From assembly GCF_048381675.1 (NCBI RefSeq), contig NZ_JBLWIS010000004.1:124001-188000 (forward strand): 64,000 bases of DNA. Direction: 5' to 3'. A program made the translations under genes and the position numbers. The stretch comes from Advenella sp048381675 (GTDB taxonomy: Bacteria; Pseudomonadota; Gammaproteobacteria; Burkholderiales; Burkholderiaceae_B). The notes beneath the pieces were generated by a model. It was given only the letters and a program-made list of their open reading frames with translations, made no database searches and had not been told where the DNA came from. This document shows positions 27,049 through 36,370 of this stretch, piece after piece. Positions within the stretch are counted from its first letter, which is position 1. Each line of letters opens with the position of its first letter.

Positions 27049-27087
27049 GGCCATGCCACCCTGCATCTGATACACGGTGGCATGGCC
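27049..27087. terminator. Hairpin terminator after tctA
   Basis: A perfect 12-bp inverted repeat (GGCCATGCCACC with GGTGGCATGGCC) encloses a 15-base loop, followed by GTTTAT. It lies between convergent tctA and the acyl-CoA synthetase gene. Confidence 0.7.
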
Positions 27088-27153
27088 GTTTATGGATAGT
27101 CAGTAGCTGTCATTGATAAATCCAATTATCTCACTTTCTTTTTATTTTAGGTT

Positions 27154-28680
27154 TTAAATATTTTTCGTTATGAGATATTGTCGCAGCTCTGTCTTGAGAA
27201 CCTTGCCATAGCTGTTTTTGGGCAAGGCCTCAATCACATGATAATGTTTGGGCCGTTTAAAGCGGGCCAGATTATCCAAACACAGCCGGTCCAGCTCTTC
27301 TGGTTCAACAGTGTAGCCTTTGCGTGTCACGACAAAAGCCACAGGCACTTCCCCCCATTCGGCATCCAATTGGCCCACGATCGCAACCTCTGATACATTC
27401 GCATGTGTCAGCAAAACCTCTTCCACTTCACGGGGATAAATATTGGAACCACCGGAAATGATAAGGTCTTTGGAGCGGTCATGCAGGGTAAGAAAACCGT
27501 TTGCATCCAGAAAACCGGTATCACCGGTCAGTAACCAGCCATCGCGCAATGTTTTCCGTATGGCTTCTTCATTACGCCAGTACCCCTGCATGACCGGTGC
27601 GCCCCTTACAGCCACTTCACCAATTTCCCCCGCCTCCAATGGCTGGCCGTTACCATTTATGACACGGACTTCAACCATAGATTGCGGCAAACCTACCGAA
27701 GCAATACGTGCTTTCCAATTGGCATGTGCCGCATCTGCCAAATGCTGGCGGGCCAGTGCCGTGATAGCCATGGGACACTCACCCTGTCCGTAAATCTGTA
27801 CAAATCGAGGACCAAAAATCTGTAAAGCTTGCTGGATATCTTCAACATACATAGGACCACCACCATAAACAATGGTTTTGAAACCTGAAACATCAGCCCC
27901 GCTGTCCATCACATAATCCAGCAGACGCTTGACCATGGTGGGTGCAGCAAAGAATGTCAGCCGTCCCACTGACGCAGCCAGTTCTGCCAGCTCTGCCGGT
28001 TCAAAGCCACCGGATAACGGTATCAAATGGCGGGCACCGCTAAGCATATGGACATAGTTGTACAAACCGGCACCATGAGACATGGGTGCGGCATAAACCA
28101 TAACGTCGGCAGGATCTGAGGTATCCACATCAGCCAGATAGGAAACGGTCATGGCCTGCAGGTTGCCATGGCTTTGCATAACACCTTTGGGGCGACCGGT
28201 TGTGCCCGAGGTATAAAACAGGGAGGCAAGCGCATCAGGCCCACAATCATATATAGGTGCACTGGCATGTTGCAGGGCCTGTCCATATTCAGGGCTACCC
28301 GGAATAAGTATATGTGCCGGCGGGTTTGCCAGATTGTCAGTGCAGGCGGACAATGCTTGTGACACGATTAATACCTGCGCTTCACAATCAGCCAGTACAT
28401 AGTCCAGCTCTTTGTTGTGAAGCTTGTAATTGACAGGCACGGATACCGCACCGATCCACAGAATGGCATGCAGGATTTCAAGATACTCAACGCAGTTGGC
28501 GGCATAAATGGCAACCCTGTCTCCGGGTTTCACACCAAACGCATGCTTCAAATAACCGGCCAGGGCAGTGGTTCTTTGCAACAGTTCACCATAACTCAAT
28601 TGCAACTGTGTGCCTGAGTAAACCGCTGGTGCATCAGGGTTGGCATTGGCCGTACGTTGAAGATACAGGACAATATTCAT
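27154..28680 (-). CDS. AMP-forming acyl-CoA synthetase
   Basis: 508-residue ANL-superfamily ligase that forms an acyl-adenylate and then an acyl-CoA. The P-loop-like motif A3 reads LFYTSGTTGRPKGV, A5 contains IYGQGE, A7 is LLTGDTGFLD, A8 is DRSKDLIISGGSNIYPREVE, and the A10 Lys lies in PKNSYGKVLKTEL. All catalytic motifs are intact. The start overlaps the stop of a 30-codon thiolase remnant just upstream (ATGA), so the gene was originally second in a thiolase/ligase operon. The CaiB-type CoA-transferase and a broken regulator lie divergently at 28.9-30.8 kb. The acyl substrate is unknown. Confidence 0.92.
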   Translation of the reverse strand: MNIVLYLQRTANANPDAPAVYSGTQLQLSYGELLQRTTALAGYLKHAFGVKPGDRVAIYAANCVEYLEILHAILWIGAVSVPVNYKLHNKELDYVLADCEAQVLIVSQALSACTDNLANPPAHILIPGSPEYGQALQHASAPIYDCGPDALASLFYTSGTTGRPKGVMQSHGNLQAMTVSYLADVDTSDPADVMVYAAPMSHGAGLYNYVHMLSGARHLIPLSGGFEPAELAELAASVGRLTFFAAPTMVKRLLDYVMDSGADVSGFKTIVYGGGPMYVEDIQQALQIFGPRFVQIYGQGECPMAITALARQHLADAAHANWKARIASVGLPQSMVEVRVINGNGQPLEAGEIGEVAVRGAPVMQGYWRNEEAIRKTLRDGWLLTGDTGFLDANGFLTLHDRSKDLIISGGSNIYPREVEEVLLTHANVSEVAIVGQLDAEWGEVPVAFVVTRKGYTVEPEELDRLCLDNLARFKRPKHYHVIEALPKNSYGKVLKTELRQYLITKNI

Positions 28681-28769
28681 CGTACCTGCTCCAGAATAAG
28701 TTTTTCAAAGCCAAGATTGTCTAGATGACCAAATGGGAGATAGGCCCAGCCCACGATAGATACGGTCAT
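28677..28769 (-). pseudogene. Thiolase N-terminal remnant (30 codons)
   Basis: A short frame with good RBS (GGAGACATAAC before ATG 28769) encodes MTVSIVGWAYLPFGHLD followed by 13 residues ending LEQVR, then a stop that overlaps the acyl-CoA synthetase start as ATGA. The opening strongly resembles the first strand and loop of acetyl-CoA acetyltransferase/thiolase proteins (VSIVGWAxxPFG), which are normally about 380-400 residues. The rest of the thiolase, including its active-site Cys, is missing. I read it as the start of a thiolase gene whose body was lost by an internal deletion. The alternative is a small leader peptide for coupling. Confidence 0.55.
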
Positions 28770-28886
28770 GTTATGTCTCCTTATGCTTTTTTATCTTTAT
28801 TAGGTTATGGTTATAATGCCCGATACTTCCTCATCCTGACAGTTGCTTGATTACACAAGGGTTTACCCGATAAGGGATGTTTAATA

Positions 28887-29455
28887 ATGGAGACAAAACC
28901 CCTTTCATCTCCCACCACCCAAGATGACCTGTTGTTGGCTTTTGATATGGCACCTGTTGGTTTACTCATATCCCGCAATCGCTATGTACAGTCATGCAAC
29001 CGGGTATTTTCCAATATGTTCGGCTATTTATCCGAAGCACTGAAGGGCAAATCGCTACTCTCTTTGTATCCCTCTGTCACCGAATTCGAGCATATCGGTG
29101 ACCGTGCCCTGATGGTTATGCGAAATGAAGGACGTTATTCCGATGATCGCATCATGAAACGCAATAACGGACAGTTATTCTGGTGTCATGTAAGCGGACG
29201 GCCATTAACAGGAACGAGCCGTTTTCTGCTGCAATATGGGTGTTTGAGGATATTTCAGAAAAAAGGCAAATCACGACTGAATTGACAACCCGAGAACGTG
29301 AAATAGCCCAGTTTCTTGTGGCAGGAAAAAGCAGCAAGGAAATCGGCAAACAGCTTGGTATTGGTTACCGTACCGTTGATGCCCATCGGGCAAGACTCAT
29401 GCGCAAATTTAAAGTGACGTCTTCGAATGAACTTATTGCAAAACTGATCGGTTAA
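28887..29455 (+). pseudogene. PAS-LuxR regulator interrupted by a frameshift
   Basis: Two overlapping frames together make one regulator of about 189 residues. The first (from 28887) encodes a PAS domain, LLAFDMAPVGLLISRNRYVQ up to about WCHVSGRPL. The second, in the +2 frame from about 29200, continues the last PAS strand (PFSAAIWVFEDISEKRQ) and then a complete LuxR-type helix-turn-helix (LTTREREIAQFLVAGKSSKE, then YRTVDAHRARLMRKF). The first frame stops at 29285. A one-base loss between about 29195 and 29225 would explain the break. No long homopolymer lies there, but a sequencing error is still possible. If real, the protein cannot bind DNA. It is adjacent to and likely controlled the CaiB gene. 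Confidence 0.75.
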
Positions 29456-29531
29456 ACAAAAAACTGCGGCCAGACCAATAAGAACCGATAACTGATAATT
29501 CTTAAATTCAGATTTTAGATGGAGAATAATA

Positions 29532-30764
29532 GTGACAACCCAAAGTCTTTCAGCAAATATAGATTTTCCACTGGATGATATACGCGTACTGGACCTTTCC
29601 CGTGTTTTTGCAGGACCGCTTTGCGGTCAGGTGCTGGCCGATTTTGGCGCGGAAGTGGTCAAGGTGGAACATCCGGCCCGTGGCGATGATACACGTGATT
29701 GGGGGATGCGTATTGGTAAAACCGAAACGACCTATTACAACAGTATGAACCGCAACAAGCGTTCAATTACCATAGACCTGCAAAGCCAGGAAGGGATACA
29801 GCTTATTTACAAGCTGCTGCCTTCGTTTGATGTTGTCATTCATAACTTTAAAACAGGTGGCGCTGAAAAACTGGGACTTGGCTATGAACAGCTTAAAGCC
29901 ATTAAACCCGACCTGATCTATTGCGCCATTGCCGGTTACGATACCCGCGGTCCAGAGGCGAAAAGGCCTGGCTACGATCTTGTGATCCAGGGAGAGAGCG
30001 GTTTAATGGCCCTGAACGGAGAAGCTACCCAGCCTCCACTCAAGTTCGGGGTGGCGGTTGTGGACATGATGACTGGCATGTACGCGGCCCAGGCCGTCTT
30101 AGCCGCCCTGTATAAGCGTAGCAAAACCGGCTTGGGCCGGCTCATTGAACTTGCTTTATATGATTGCGGCATCATGATTACCGGTTATTACGGATTGGAT
30201 GCCCTGTTGATGGAGAAAGATCCGCCACGCTATGGTAATGAGCACCCCTCCATCATGCCTTATGGCATGTTTGAAGCGGCTGACGGTCCTTTAATCATTG
30301 CAGTCGGTAATAATGCACAATTTTTCAAGTTCTGTAACCAGGTTATTGAATGTCCGGAACTGGCTGAAGACCCGCGCTTTATTTCCAATGTGGAACGCGC
30401 CAGACACAGAAACATCCTGCAGCCGATTTTGGTTGAAGCCATCAGGCGATATCCGCGTAAGCAGTTACTGGACCGCATGACCGACTGCGGTATTCCATGT
30501 GGCGAAGTGGCCGATTTATATGAAGCACTAACCAGTGAACGATCCAGACAGGGTGGTCTGATTGAGAAAATGCCTCATCCGGATGCCGGCAGCACCCATG
30601 TTTTTGCTCCCCCTTACCGTTTGGACGGACAACGCCTTCCCGTACGTCATGCACCACCACAATTGGGTGAAGGAACACGTGAAGTCCTTACCCGGCTGCT
30701 TGCGCTAAGCGATGAGGAACTGGCTGACTTGCACAGTAAGGGAGTACTGACACTGCCACAATAA
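29532..30764 (+). CDS. CaiB/BaiF family III CoA-transferase
   Basis: 410-residue CoA-transferase that moves CoA between carboxylic acids. Start is GTG 29532 after GGAGAATAAT. The N-terminus shows IRVLDLSRVFAGPLCGQVLADFGAEVVKVE in part, the Asn/Arg-rich loop NRNKRSITIDL, and the catalytic Asp in AVVDMMTGMYAAQAVLA. C-terminal blocks are intact. Next to the AMP-forming ligase, which runs divergently, this is an alternative way to activate the same acid (inference). A GC-rich hairpin without a T-run (30796-30823) lies downstream. Confidence 0.92.
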   Translation: MTTQSLSANIDFPLDDIRVLDLSRVFAGPLCGQVLADFGAEVVKVEHPARGDDTRDWGMRIGKTETTYYNSMNRNKRSITIDLQSQEGIQLIYKLLPSFDVVIHNFKTGGAEKLGLGYEQLKAIKPDLIYCAIAGYDTRGPEAKRPGYDLVIQGESGLMALNGEATQPPLKFGVAVVDMMTGMYAAQAVLAALYKRSKTGLGRLIELALYDCGIMITGYYGLDALLMEKDPPRYGNEHPSIMPYGMFEAADGPLIIAVGNNAQFFKFCNQVIECPELAEDPRFISNVERARHRNILQPILVEAIRRYPRKQLLDRMTDCGIPCGEVADLYEALTSERSRQGGLIEKMPHPDAGSTHVFAPPYRLDGQRLPVRHAPPQLGEGTREVLTRLLALSDEELADLHSKGVLTLPQ

Positions 30765-30841
30765 ACGATGTGCAGAAAAGGGGCATATAAGAACCCGCAC
30801 GCCAGGGAAACTTAAGGCGTGCGACAAGCGCTGGAATGAAT

Positions 30842-31264
30842 TTATTTTTTGATTAATTTGTAATTCAGCTTGGTAGACATGGGCTGGCCGGTTTGCCTGT
30901 CTCTTGCTTCAACATAGCCTTCCCCGACAAAATAAACGCTGTTGTCGGCCTTTTCATCCAGACGGATCAGTGAAGGGTTGCTTTTGTCGAATTCAAACTT
31001 GCCACCGGTTTCAAAAACCCTGTTTCCAGGACGGTTGGTCACGTATTCTTGCTTTAGCTTATAGGTTTTGTTGGGAAGCAATTCCAGTTGTACCTGGATG
31101 GCTTCACAGTCAGCGCAAGGGAAAGTGCCTTCATAAGTACCTTGCCAGTCTAGTGCAATGTCGGCTGTATGCATGTCTGGTACTTTATTTGCTTTATCCT
31201 GATTGCTGGCGCAGCCAACGATAATAAAAGAAGCAAGCAAAATCGCCAATCCGGTTTTTTTCAT
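30842..31264 (-). CDS. NlpE-like outer-membrane lipoprotein
   Basis: 140-residue lipoprotein. The signal peptide ends in a lipobox, IIVGC, with the lipidated Cys at residue 18. The single domain begins DWQGTYEGTFPCADCEAIQV, which matches the N-terminal domain of NlpE with its CxxC motif. E. coli NlpE has a second C-terminal domain that is missing here; single-domain versions are common in other genera. The family is linked to copper tolerance and to envelope stress signalling through Cpx. No Cpx genes are in the window. The gene stands alone between convergent caiB and the catalase region. Confidence 0.85.
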   Translation of the reverse strand: MKKTGLAILLASFIIVGCASNQDKANKVPDMHTADIALDWQGTYEGTFPCADCEAIQVQLELLPNKTYKLKQEYVTNRPGNRVFETGGKFEFDKSNPSLIRLDEKADNSVYFVGEGYVEARDRQTGQPMSTKLNYKLIKK

Positions 31265-31769
31265 TTCAAATCTGCCTTTTAATTCAACAATAATAATGAG
31301 ATAAGTCTTCAGTTTATGCCAATATGAATGATACGTGTGACAGGATAATCATGCAGAAAAGTACTGCAAATTTATTATTTTTTTATTTTCTATGCTTTTA
31401 TTTTGCAAAAACATGATCCAAAGCATGGTGGTGTTATCAAAAATAAGAAATAATAATTATTATTGTCTAGACAATTCAGGGCAGGGTAAGCCCATAAAAA
31501 CGTTGATTATCAGACTAAACTGGAATTTGTCATATTGGTACAACTGCAGCCCTGTCAAAATGCTACAGGTCAAGCATCATTACTTTGCCGGTTATTTGCT
31601 TGTCGATGAGTTTTATATAGATCAAATTAATTGAAAATCCCCAATTAATTTACCAAAGCTATCATTAGCATAAAATAATTAAAATTTGTATTTAATAAAT
31701 TTATGCTATAGTCAAACCATCAAGTCTTTCCTTAAACAGGAAATTTACCCATACGAATGGAGAAATGCA
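31265..31769. promoter_or_regulatory. 505-bp gap upstream of catalase, with extended -10 promoter
   Basis: No supported gene. At the right end a promoter-like pair precedes katA: TTGTAT at 31686-31691 and, 15 bp on, the extended -10 element TGCTATAGT (TATAGT at 31707-31712). The spacer is short, which extended -10 sites tolerate. The left end holds the NlpE-like promoter on the minus strand. The centre contains an AATAATAATTATTATT palindrome (31449-31464) of uncertain meaning. Confidence 0.45.
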
Positions 31770-33290
31770 ATGAGTCAAGATATTAAAAAGTGCCCCGTCA
31801 CCCACCTGACCACCGATTTTGGTGCGCCCGTACCCGATAACCAAAACAGCTTAACTGCCGGCCCACGCGGCCCTTTGCTTGCCCAGGATGTATGGTTACA
31901 TGAAAAACTAGGCAATTTTGTTCGCGAAGTGATTCCTGAGCGACGCATGCATGCCAAAGGCTCCGGTGCATTCGGTACCTTTACCGTTACCAATGACATT
32001 ACCAAGTATACCCGTGCAAAAATGTTCTCTGAGGTAGGTAAAAAAACTGAAATGTTTGCCCGTTTCACCACCGTTGCCGGTGAACGTGGTGCGGCCGATG
32101 CAGAACGTGATATTCGTGGCTTTGCCCTAAAATTCTATACCGAAGAAGGTAACTGGGATATGGTGGGTAACAACACCCCCGTGTTCTTCTTCCGTGATCC
32201 ACGTAACTTCCCCGACCTGAACAAGGCTGTTAAACGTGATCCGCGCACCAATCTGCGCAATGCCACCTATAACTGGGATTTCTGGACACTATTACCCGAA
32301 TCAATGCATCAGGTCACTATTGTGATGTCTGATCGCGGCATTCCAAAATCCTATCGTCACATGCACGGTTTTGGCAGCCATACCTACAGCTTCATCAATG
32401 CACAAAATGAACGTTTCTGGGTCAAATTCCACTTCCGCACCCAACAGGGCATTCAAAACCTGAGCGATGCCGAAGCCGAAGCCGTGATTGGTAAAGACCG
32501 CGAAAGCCACCAACGCGACCTGTTCAATTCAATTGAAAACGGCGATTTTCCGAAATGGACCATGTGTGTCCAGATCATGCCAGAAACCGATGCTGAAAAA
32601 GTATCCTATCATCCCTTTGACCTGACGAAAGTCTGGCCACATGCGGATTATCCACTAATTGAAGTAGGGGAATTTGAACTAAACCGCAACCCTGACAACT
32701 TCTTCATGGATGTTGAGCAGTCTGCTTTTGCACCAAGCAATCTGGTACCCGGCATTAGTGTTTCACCCGATAAGATGTTGCAAGCCCGCTTGTTCAACTA
32801 CGCTGACGCGCAACGTTACCGTTTGGGTACCAACTACCAGCAAATTCCGGTCAACCAGGCTCGTTGCCCGGTATTCTCCAACCACCGTGACGGTATTGGC
32901 CGTATTGATGGCAACTATGGTGGCTTGCCACACTACGAACCCAACAGCTTCCATCAATGGCAAGCCCAGCCCGACTATAAAGAACCACCATTGAAAATCA
33001 ATGGTAATGCGGATTACTGGGATTACCGTCAGGATGATGCCGATTACTTCAGCCAGCCACGTGCCCTGTTCAATTTAATGAGCGACGAACAGAAACAGGC
33101 CCTGTTCAACAACACGGCAGCGGCTATGGGTGATGCGCTTAATTTTATCAAGTACCGTCATATCCGTAACTGCTATGCATGTGATCCTGCTTATGGTGAA
33201 GGTGTTGCCAAAGCACTGGGCATGACCGTTGCTGACGCACAGGCTGCCCGTGAAACAGATCCGGCCAAAGGCCAGCCAGGCTTTCTGTAA
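31770..33290 (+). CDS. katA: Monofunctional heme catalase (small-subunit type)
   Basis: 506-residue catalase that splits hydrogen peroxide to water and oxygen. ATG 31770 is taken as start (GGAGAAATGCA upstream, protein MSQDIKKCPVT); a longer in-frame reading from 31686 has no support. The distal His is H61 in RRMHAKGSGAFGTF, with the Asn in GNNTPVFFFRDP and the proximal heme-ligating Tyr in RLFNYADAQRYRLG. The length fits clade 3 small-subunit, NADPH-binding catalases. No OxyR gene is adjacent. A strong terminator follows. Confidence 0.96.
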   Translation: MSQDIKKCPVTHLTTDFGAPVPDNQNSLTAGPRGPLLAQDVWLHEKLGNFVREVIPERRMHAKGSGAFGTFTVTNDITKYTRAKMFSEVGKKTEMFARFTTVAGERGAADAERDIRGFALKFYTEEGNWDMVGNNTPVFFFRDPRNFPDLNKAVKRDPRTNLRNATYNWDFWTLLPESMHQVTIVMSDRGIPKSYRHMHGFGSHTYSFINAQNERFWVKFHFRTQQGIQNLSDAEAEAVIGKDRESHQRDLFNSIENGDFPKWTMCVQIMPETDAEKVSYHPFDLTKVWPHADYPLIEVGEFELNRNPDNFFMDVEQSAFAPSNLVPGISVSPDKMLQARLFNYADAQRYRLGTNYQQIPVNQARCPVFSNHRDGIGRIDGNYGGLPHYEPNSFHQWQAQPDYKEPPLKINGNADYWDYRQDDADYFSQPRALFNLMSDEQKQALFNNTAAAMGDALNFIKYRHIRNCYACDPAYGEGVAKALGMTVADAQAARETDPAKGQPGFL

Positions 33291-33338
33291 TTCTTAACGG
33301 CATCTTTACAAGGCAATAAAGTTATTTGCCTGACACAG

Positions 33339-33374
33339 CCCCGAAAACCGGTTTGTTATTTCCGGTTTTCGGGG
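33339..33374 (+). terminator. Catalase terminator
   Basis: A perfect 13-bp stem (CCCCGAAAACCGG with CCGGTTTTCGGGG) is followed by TTTTTC. It begins 48 bp after the katA stop. The remainder of the gap to 33632 shows no supported gene. Confidence 0.9.
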
Positions 33375-33632
33375 TTTTTCTTTAAATGCCGGAAAATGCC
33401 CGACAACACCTGTCTACACAAAGCATTTTCAGGCTTAAAACTCAATAAAAGCCATAAAAAAATGGCCATTACATTGGCCTTTGATTCCACTCATTACAAC
33501 CACAAAATTCCAGTTCCAAATTTAAAACCACAACAACTGGTTTTGAGTCGGCTATCATTAACAAAAGGTTACGCCGCATAATCAAGAGATTTATCAGCAC
33601 CTGTTTACAGTACAGAAAAACAAAGGTCATTC

Positions 33633-34961
33633 ATGAAAAAAATCAAAATTTTATTTTTCGCCATTTTGCTGATAATCACCTTGCTGTGGCTTACCGCCGA
33701 TACCTTTTTGTCGCAAGACTTCCTTTTTTTTGCAGTCAGGTCTTCTTTAATCAGCTATACCGGGCTGATTGGGATCGGTGTAATGAGCATTGCGATGATT
33801 CTGGCTTTACGACCTGTTTTTATGGAACCCGTAACAGGTGGCCTGGATAAAACCTATCGCCTGCATAAATGGCTGGGTATTACAGGGCTCGTCATATCCA
33901 TTATGCACTGGCTGCTAGTGAAAGCACCCAAATGGATGATTGGCTGGGGCATGCTGGAACGGCCTGCACGTGGTCCACGACCCGAACAAACGAATTCCAT
34001 TTTCATCTTTTTCCAAGAACAGCGTGGCTTGGCTGAAAGTATTGGAGAATGGGCATTTTATGCCGTTGTCATTTTGCTTTCACTGGCACTGATTAAAAAA
34101 TTTCCTTACAAGCATTTTTTTAAAACACACCGATTGCTACCCATTGTTTACCTTTTTCTTGTATTCCACTCCGTGGTGCTAACGCCGTTTTATTACTGGA
34201 ATCAAGCAATTGCACCTGTGATGGCAATTTTAATGCTCGGAGGAACCGTAGCTGCCATCATCTCCCTGTCCAGGAAAGTAGGGTATCACCGCAAGGCAAT
34301 CGGAGAAATCACTCAACTGGAATACTTTACAGATAACCGGGTACTCAGTATTGATATCAAATTATTAAGTCATTGGCGAGGCCACCAAACCGGTCAATTT
34401 GCTTTTGTCACGTTTGATAAAGATGAAGGGGCGCATCCATTTACCATTTCTTCTTCATGGAACAATGACGGTCATATCAACTTTATGGTAAAAGGTCTGG
34501 GTGACTACACCAATGCCATGCCAAGAACCCTAAAAAAAGGTGATCTGGCCAGTATCGAGGGTCCCTATGGACGCTTCATGTTCAATGGCGACAAACCCAG
34601 ACAGATATGGATAGGTGGTGGCATTGGCATTACCCCATTTATTGCCCGCCTGCAAAAATTAAGCACTGAAAAGCATAACCAGATAATCCACTTGTTTTAT
34701 AGCACCAGCGCACCACAAGAGGACTTTATTGAAAGGCTAAGAAAACTCGCGGAAAAGGCAAAAGTGACCTTGCATGTCATTGTCTCGGGTAAAGATCCAC
34801 GTCTAAATGCCGACCGGATTTGCAACATCGTGCCAGACTGGCAAACAGCCGATATCTGGTTCTGTGGCCCGGCAGGTTTTGGAAAATCACTAAAAAAAGA
34901 CATGATACAAAAAGGCCTGTCTGAAGACTATTTCCATCAGGAACTGTTTAACATGAGATAA
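33633..34961 (+). CDS. Ferric reductase-like transmembrane flavocytochrome
   Basis: 442-residue membrane oxidoreductase of the FRE/NOX-like family. The N-terminal part has about six helices with paired His that can hold two hemes (HKWLG, MHWLLV, KTHRLLP, VFHSVVL). The cytoplasmic C-terminal part is a flavodoxin-reductase module with the FAD motif HPFTISSSW, GPYGRFMF, the nucleotide loop IGGGIGITPF and WFCGPAGFG. Electrons would move from NAD(P)H through FAD and heme across the membrane to a periplasmic acceptor, perhaps ferric iron or oxygen (inference). A small DUF1971 gene follows 37 bp later. Confidence 0.9.
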   Translation: MKKIKILFFAILLIITLLWLTADTFLSQDFLFFAVRSSLISYTGLIGIGVMSIAMILALRPVFMEPVTGGLDKTYRLHKWLGITGLVISIMHWLLVKAPKWMIGWGMLERPARGPRPEQTNSIFIFFQEQRGLAESIGEWAFYAVVILLSLALIKKFPYKHFFKTHRLLPIVYLFLVFHSVVLTPFYYWNQAIAPVMAILMLGGTVAAIISLSRKVGYHRKAIGEITQLEYFTDNRVLSIDIKLLSHWRGHQTGQFAFVTFDKDEGAHPFTISSSWNNDGHINFMVKGLGDYTNAMPRTLKKGDLASIEGPYGRFMFNGDKPRQIWIGGGIGITPFIARLQKLSTEKHNQIIHLFYSTSAPQEDFIERLRKLAEKAKVTLHVIVSGKDPRLNADRICNIVPDWQTADIWFCGPAGFGKSLKKDMIQKGLSEDYFHQELFNMR

Positions 34962-34998
34962 AGCCATTTTTTAAACAGCTTTCAAGGAGAAAGCCGTT

Positions 34999-35316
34999 AT
35001 GACACTACCTGATACTATGCCACCAGGGCTGGAATGCTACAGCCAATCACCCGTTTTCACGCCAGATACCTTGCCGGAAAAATTAAAAGCCAGTCATTCC
35101 GTCAAAGCGGGTACCTACGGATTGTTACGGGTGATTAGCGGAACGTTGCGTTTTACCTATGAAACAGAACCGTCCACAGACGTTGTCCTGAACGCTGGTG
35201 AACAAATCGTGATTGCACCCGATACACGCCATCATGTGGAATTTGAACAGACAGGCAGTTTCCAGATAGACTTTTACCGGTCAAAGGATCATGTCAAAAG
35301 ACCCGATAACACATAA
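34999..35316 (+). CDS. DUF1971 cupin-like protein (TehB N-terminal-like)
   Basis: 105-residue single-domain protein. The block SPVFTPDTLPEKLKASHSVK, then GTYGLLRVISGTLRF, and APDTRHHVEF match the DUF1971 cupin-like domain also found at the N-terminus of some TehB tellurite-resistance methyltransferases. No methyltransferase domain is attached. Good RBS (AAGGAGAAAG). It is probably co-transcribed with the ferric reductase-like gene. The biochemical role of stand-alone DUF1971 proteins is unknown to me. Confidence 0.8.
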   Translation: MTLPDTMPPGLECYSQSPVFTPDTLPEKLKASHSVKAGTYGLLRVISGTLRFTYETEPSTDVVLNAGEQIVIAPDTRHHVEFEQTGSFQIDFYRSKDHVKRPDNT

Positions 35317-35445
35317 CCCACCAAGGCCATTTTTTTAAACCAGAAGCCACTAAATCATCAAAAAAAACGGGTACGATGCCAGGCAAAAATCACACCGTCT
35401 TACATGCCATAACCAGCACTGTCTGTGGCATGCAAGACTTCTTCA

Positions 35446-36243
35446 TCACGGAATCGTGGGATATTCGGGCATATGCTCGGGCCATTGCGTCAGCACTTCG
35501 TAGCCGCCTTCAGTAACCACCACCATATGCTCCCATTGGGCAGACAGGGAATGGTCTTTGGTAATAACCGTCCAGCCATCGGCGAGCTGCTTGGTATGTC
35601 TTTTACCGGCATTAATCATGGGTTCAATGGTAAACATCATGCCAGGCTCTAGCTTCATGCCCTGTCCAGGGCTGCCATAATGAAGTACCTGGGGCTCATC
35701 GTGGTAAACCTTGCCAATCCCGTGCCCACAATACTCGCGTACCACACTGAAACCTTCACGATGTGCAACGGTTTGAATGGCATGGCCAATGTCACCCAAG
35801 GTAGCACCCGGACGGACCTGCATGATGCCGGCACGCATGGCTTCATAGGTTGTGTAAACCAGGCGACGTGCCAATGTACTGGGGGGACCTACAAAATACA
35901 TGCGGCTGGTATCGCCATGCCAGCCATCCTTGATAACGGCAACGTCAATGTTAACAATATCGCCGTTCTTGAGTACTTTTCCGGATGACGGAATACCATG
36001 ACAAATAACATGATTGACCGATGCGCAGATGGTTTTGGTAAATCCGCAATATCCTACGTTGGCAGGAATGGCCTGCTGTACATCAACAATATAATCGTGA
36101 CAAATACGGTCAAGTTCTTCAGTGGTAATACCTGCCTGAACATAGGGTGCAATCATGTGCAGGACATCAGCCGCCAACCGAGCGGCTTCACGAGCTTTGG
36201 CAATATCTTCCTGTGTATGGATGGTAACTTTTTTTCTGCTCAT
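35446..36243 (-). CDS. map: Methionine aminopeptidase type I
   Basis: 265-residue metallo-aminopeptidase that removes the initiator Met. All five metal ligands are visible: Asp in VNIDVAVI, Asp in WHGDTSRM, His in CGHGIGKVYHDEP, Glu in FTIEPM and Glu in VVVTEGGYE. It stands alone with convergent and divergent neighbours, whereas the essential map of many betaproteobacteria lies next to rpsB. It may therefore be a second copy, but that cannot be decided from this window. Confidence 0.95.
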   Translation of the reverse strand: MSRKKVTIHTQEDIAKAREAARLAADVLHMIAPYVQAGITTEELDRICHDYIVDVQQAIPANVGYCGFTKTICASVNHVICHGIPSSGKVLKNGDIVNIDVAVIKDGWHGDTSRMYFVGPPSTLARRLVYTTYEAMRAGIMQVRPGATLGDIGHAIQTVAHREGFSVVREYCGHGIGKVYHDEPQVLHYGSPGQGMKLEPGMMFTIEPMINAGKRHTKQLADGWTVITKDHSLSAQWEHMVVVTEGGYEVLTQWPEHMPEYPTIP

Positions 36244-36370
36244 TATCGGATACTCTTAATAGTCGAAATTTATTGTCAAGAGTATAACATTTCAATTTTT
36301 TCTATATTGTTATCGATCCATGCCAAGCTTTCTGCTAGCATTGCCTTCAACATATTTATGGAGTGAAATC

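Noticed and set aside
31449..31466. Fur-box-like AATAATAATTATTATT palindrome
   Set aside because: Simple A/T repeat in an AT-rich gap, about 300 bp from the catalase start; chance is the better explanation.
31392..31634. 80-codon frame upstream of catalase
   Set aside because: No RBS or recognisable domain and AT-rich composition; more likely non-coding leader.
33396..33581. 61-codon frame after the catalase terminator
   Set aside because: No RBS and no recognisable features.
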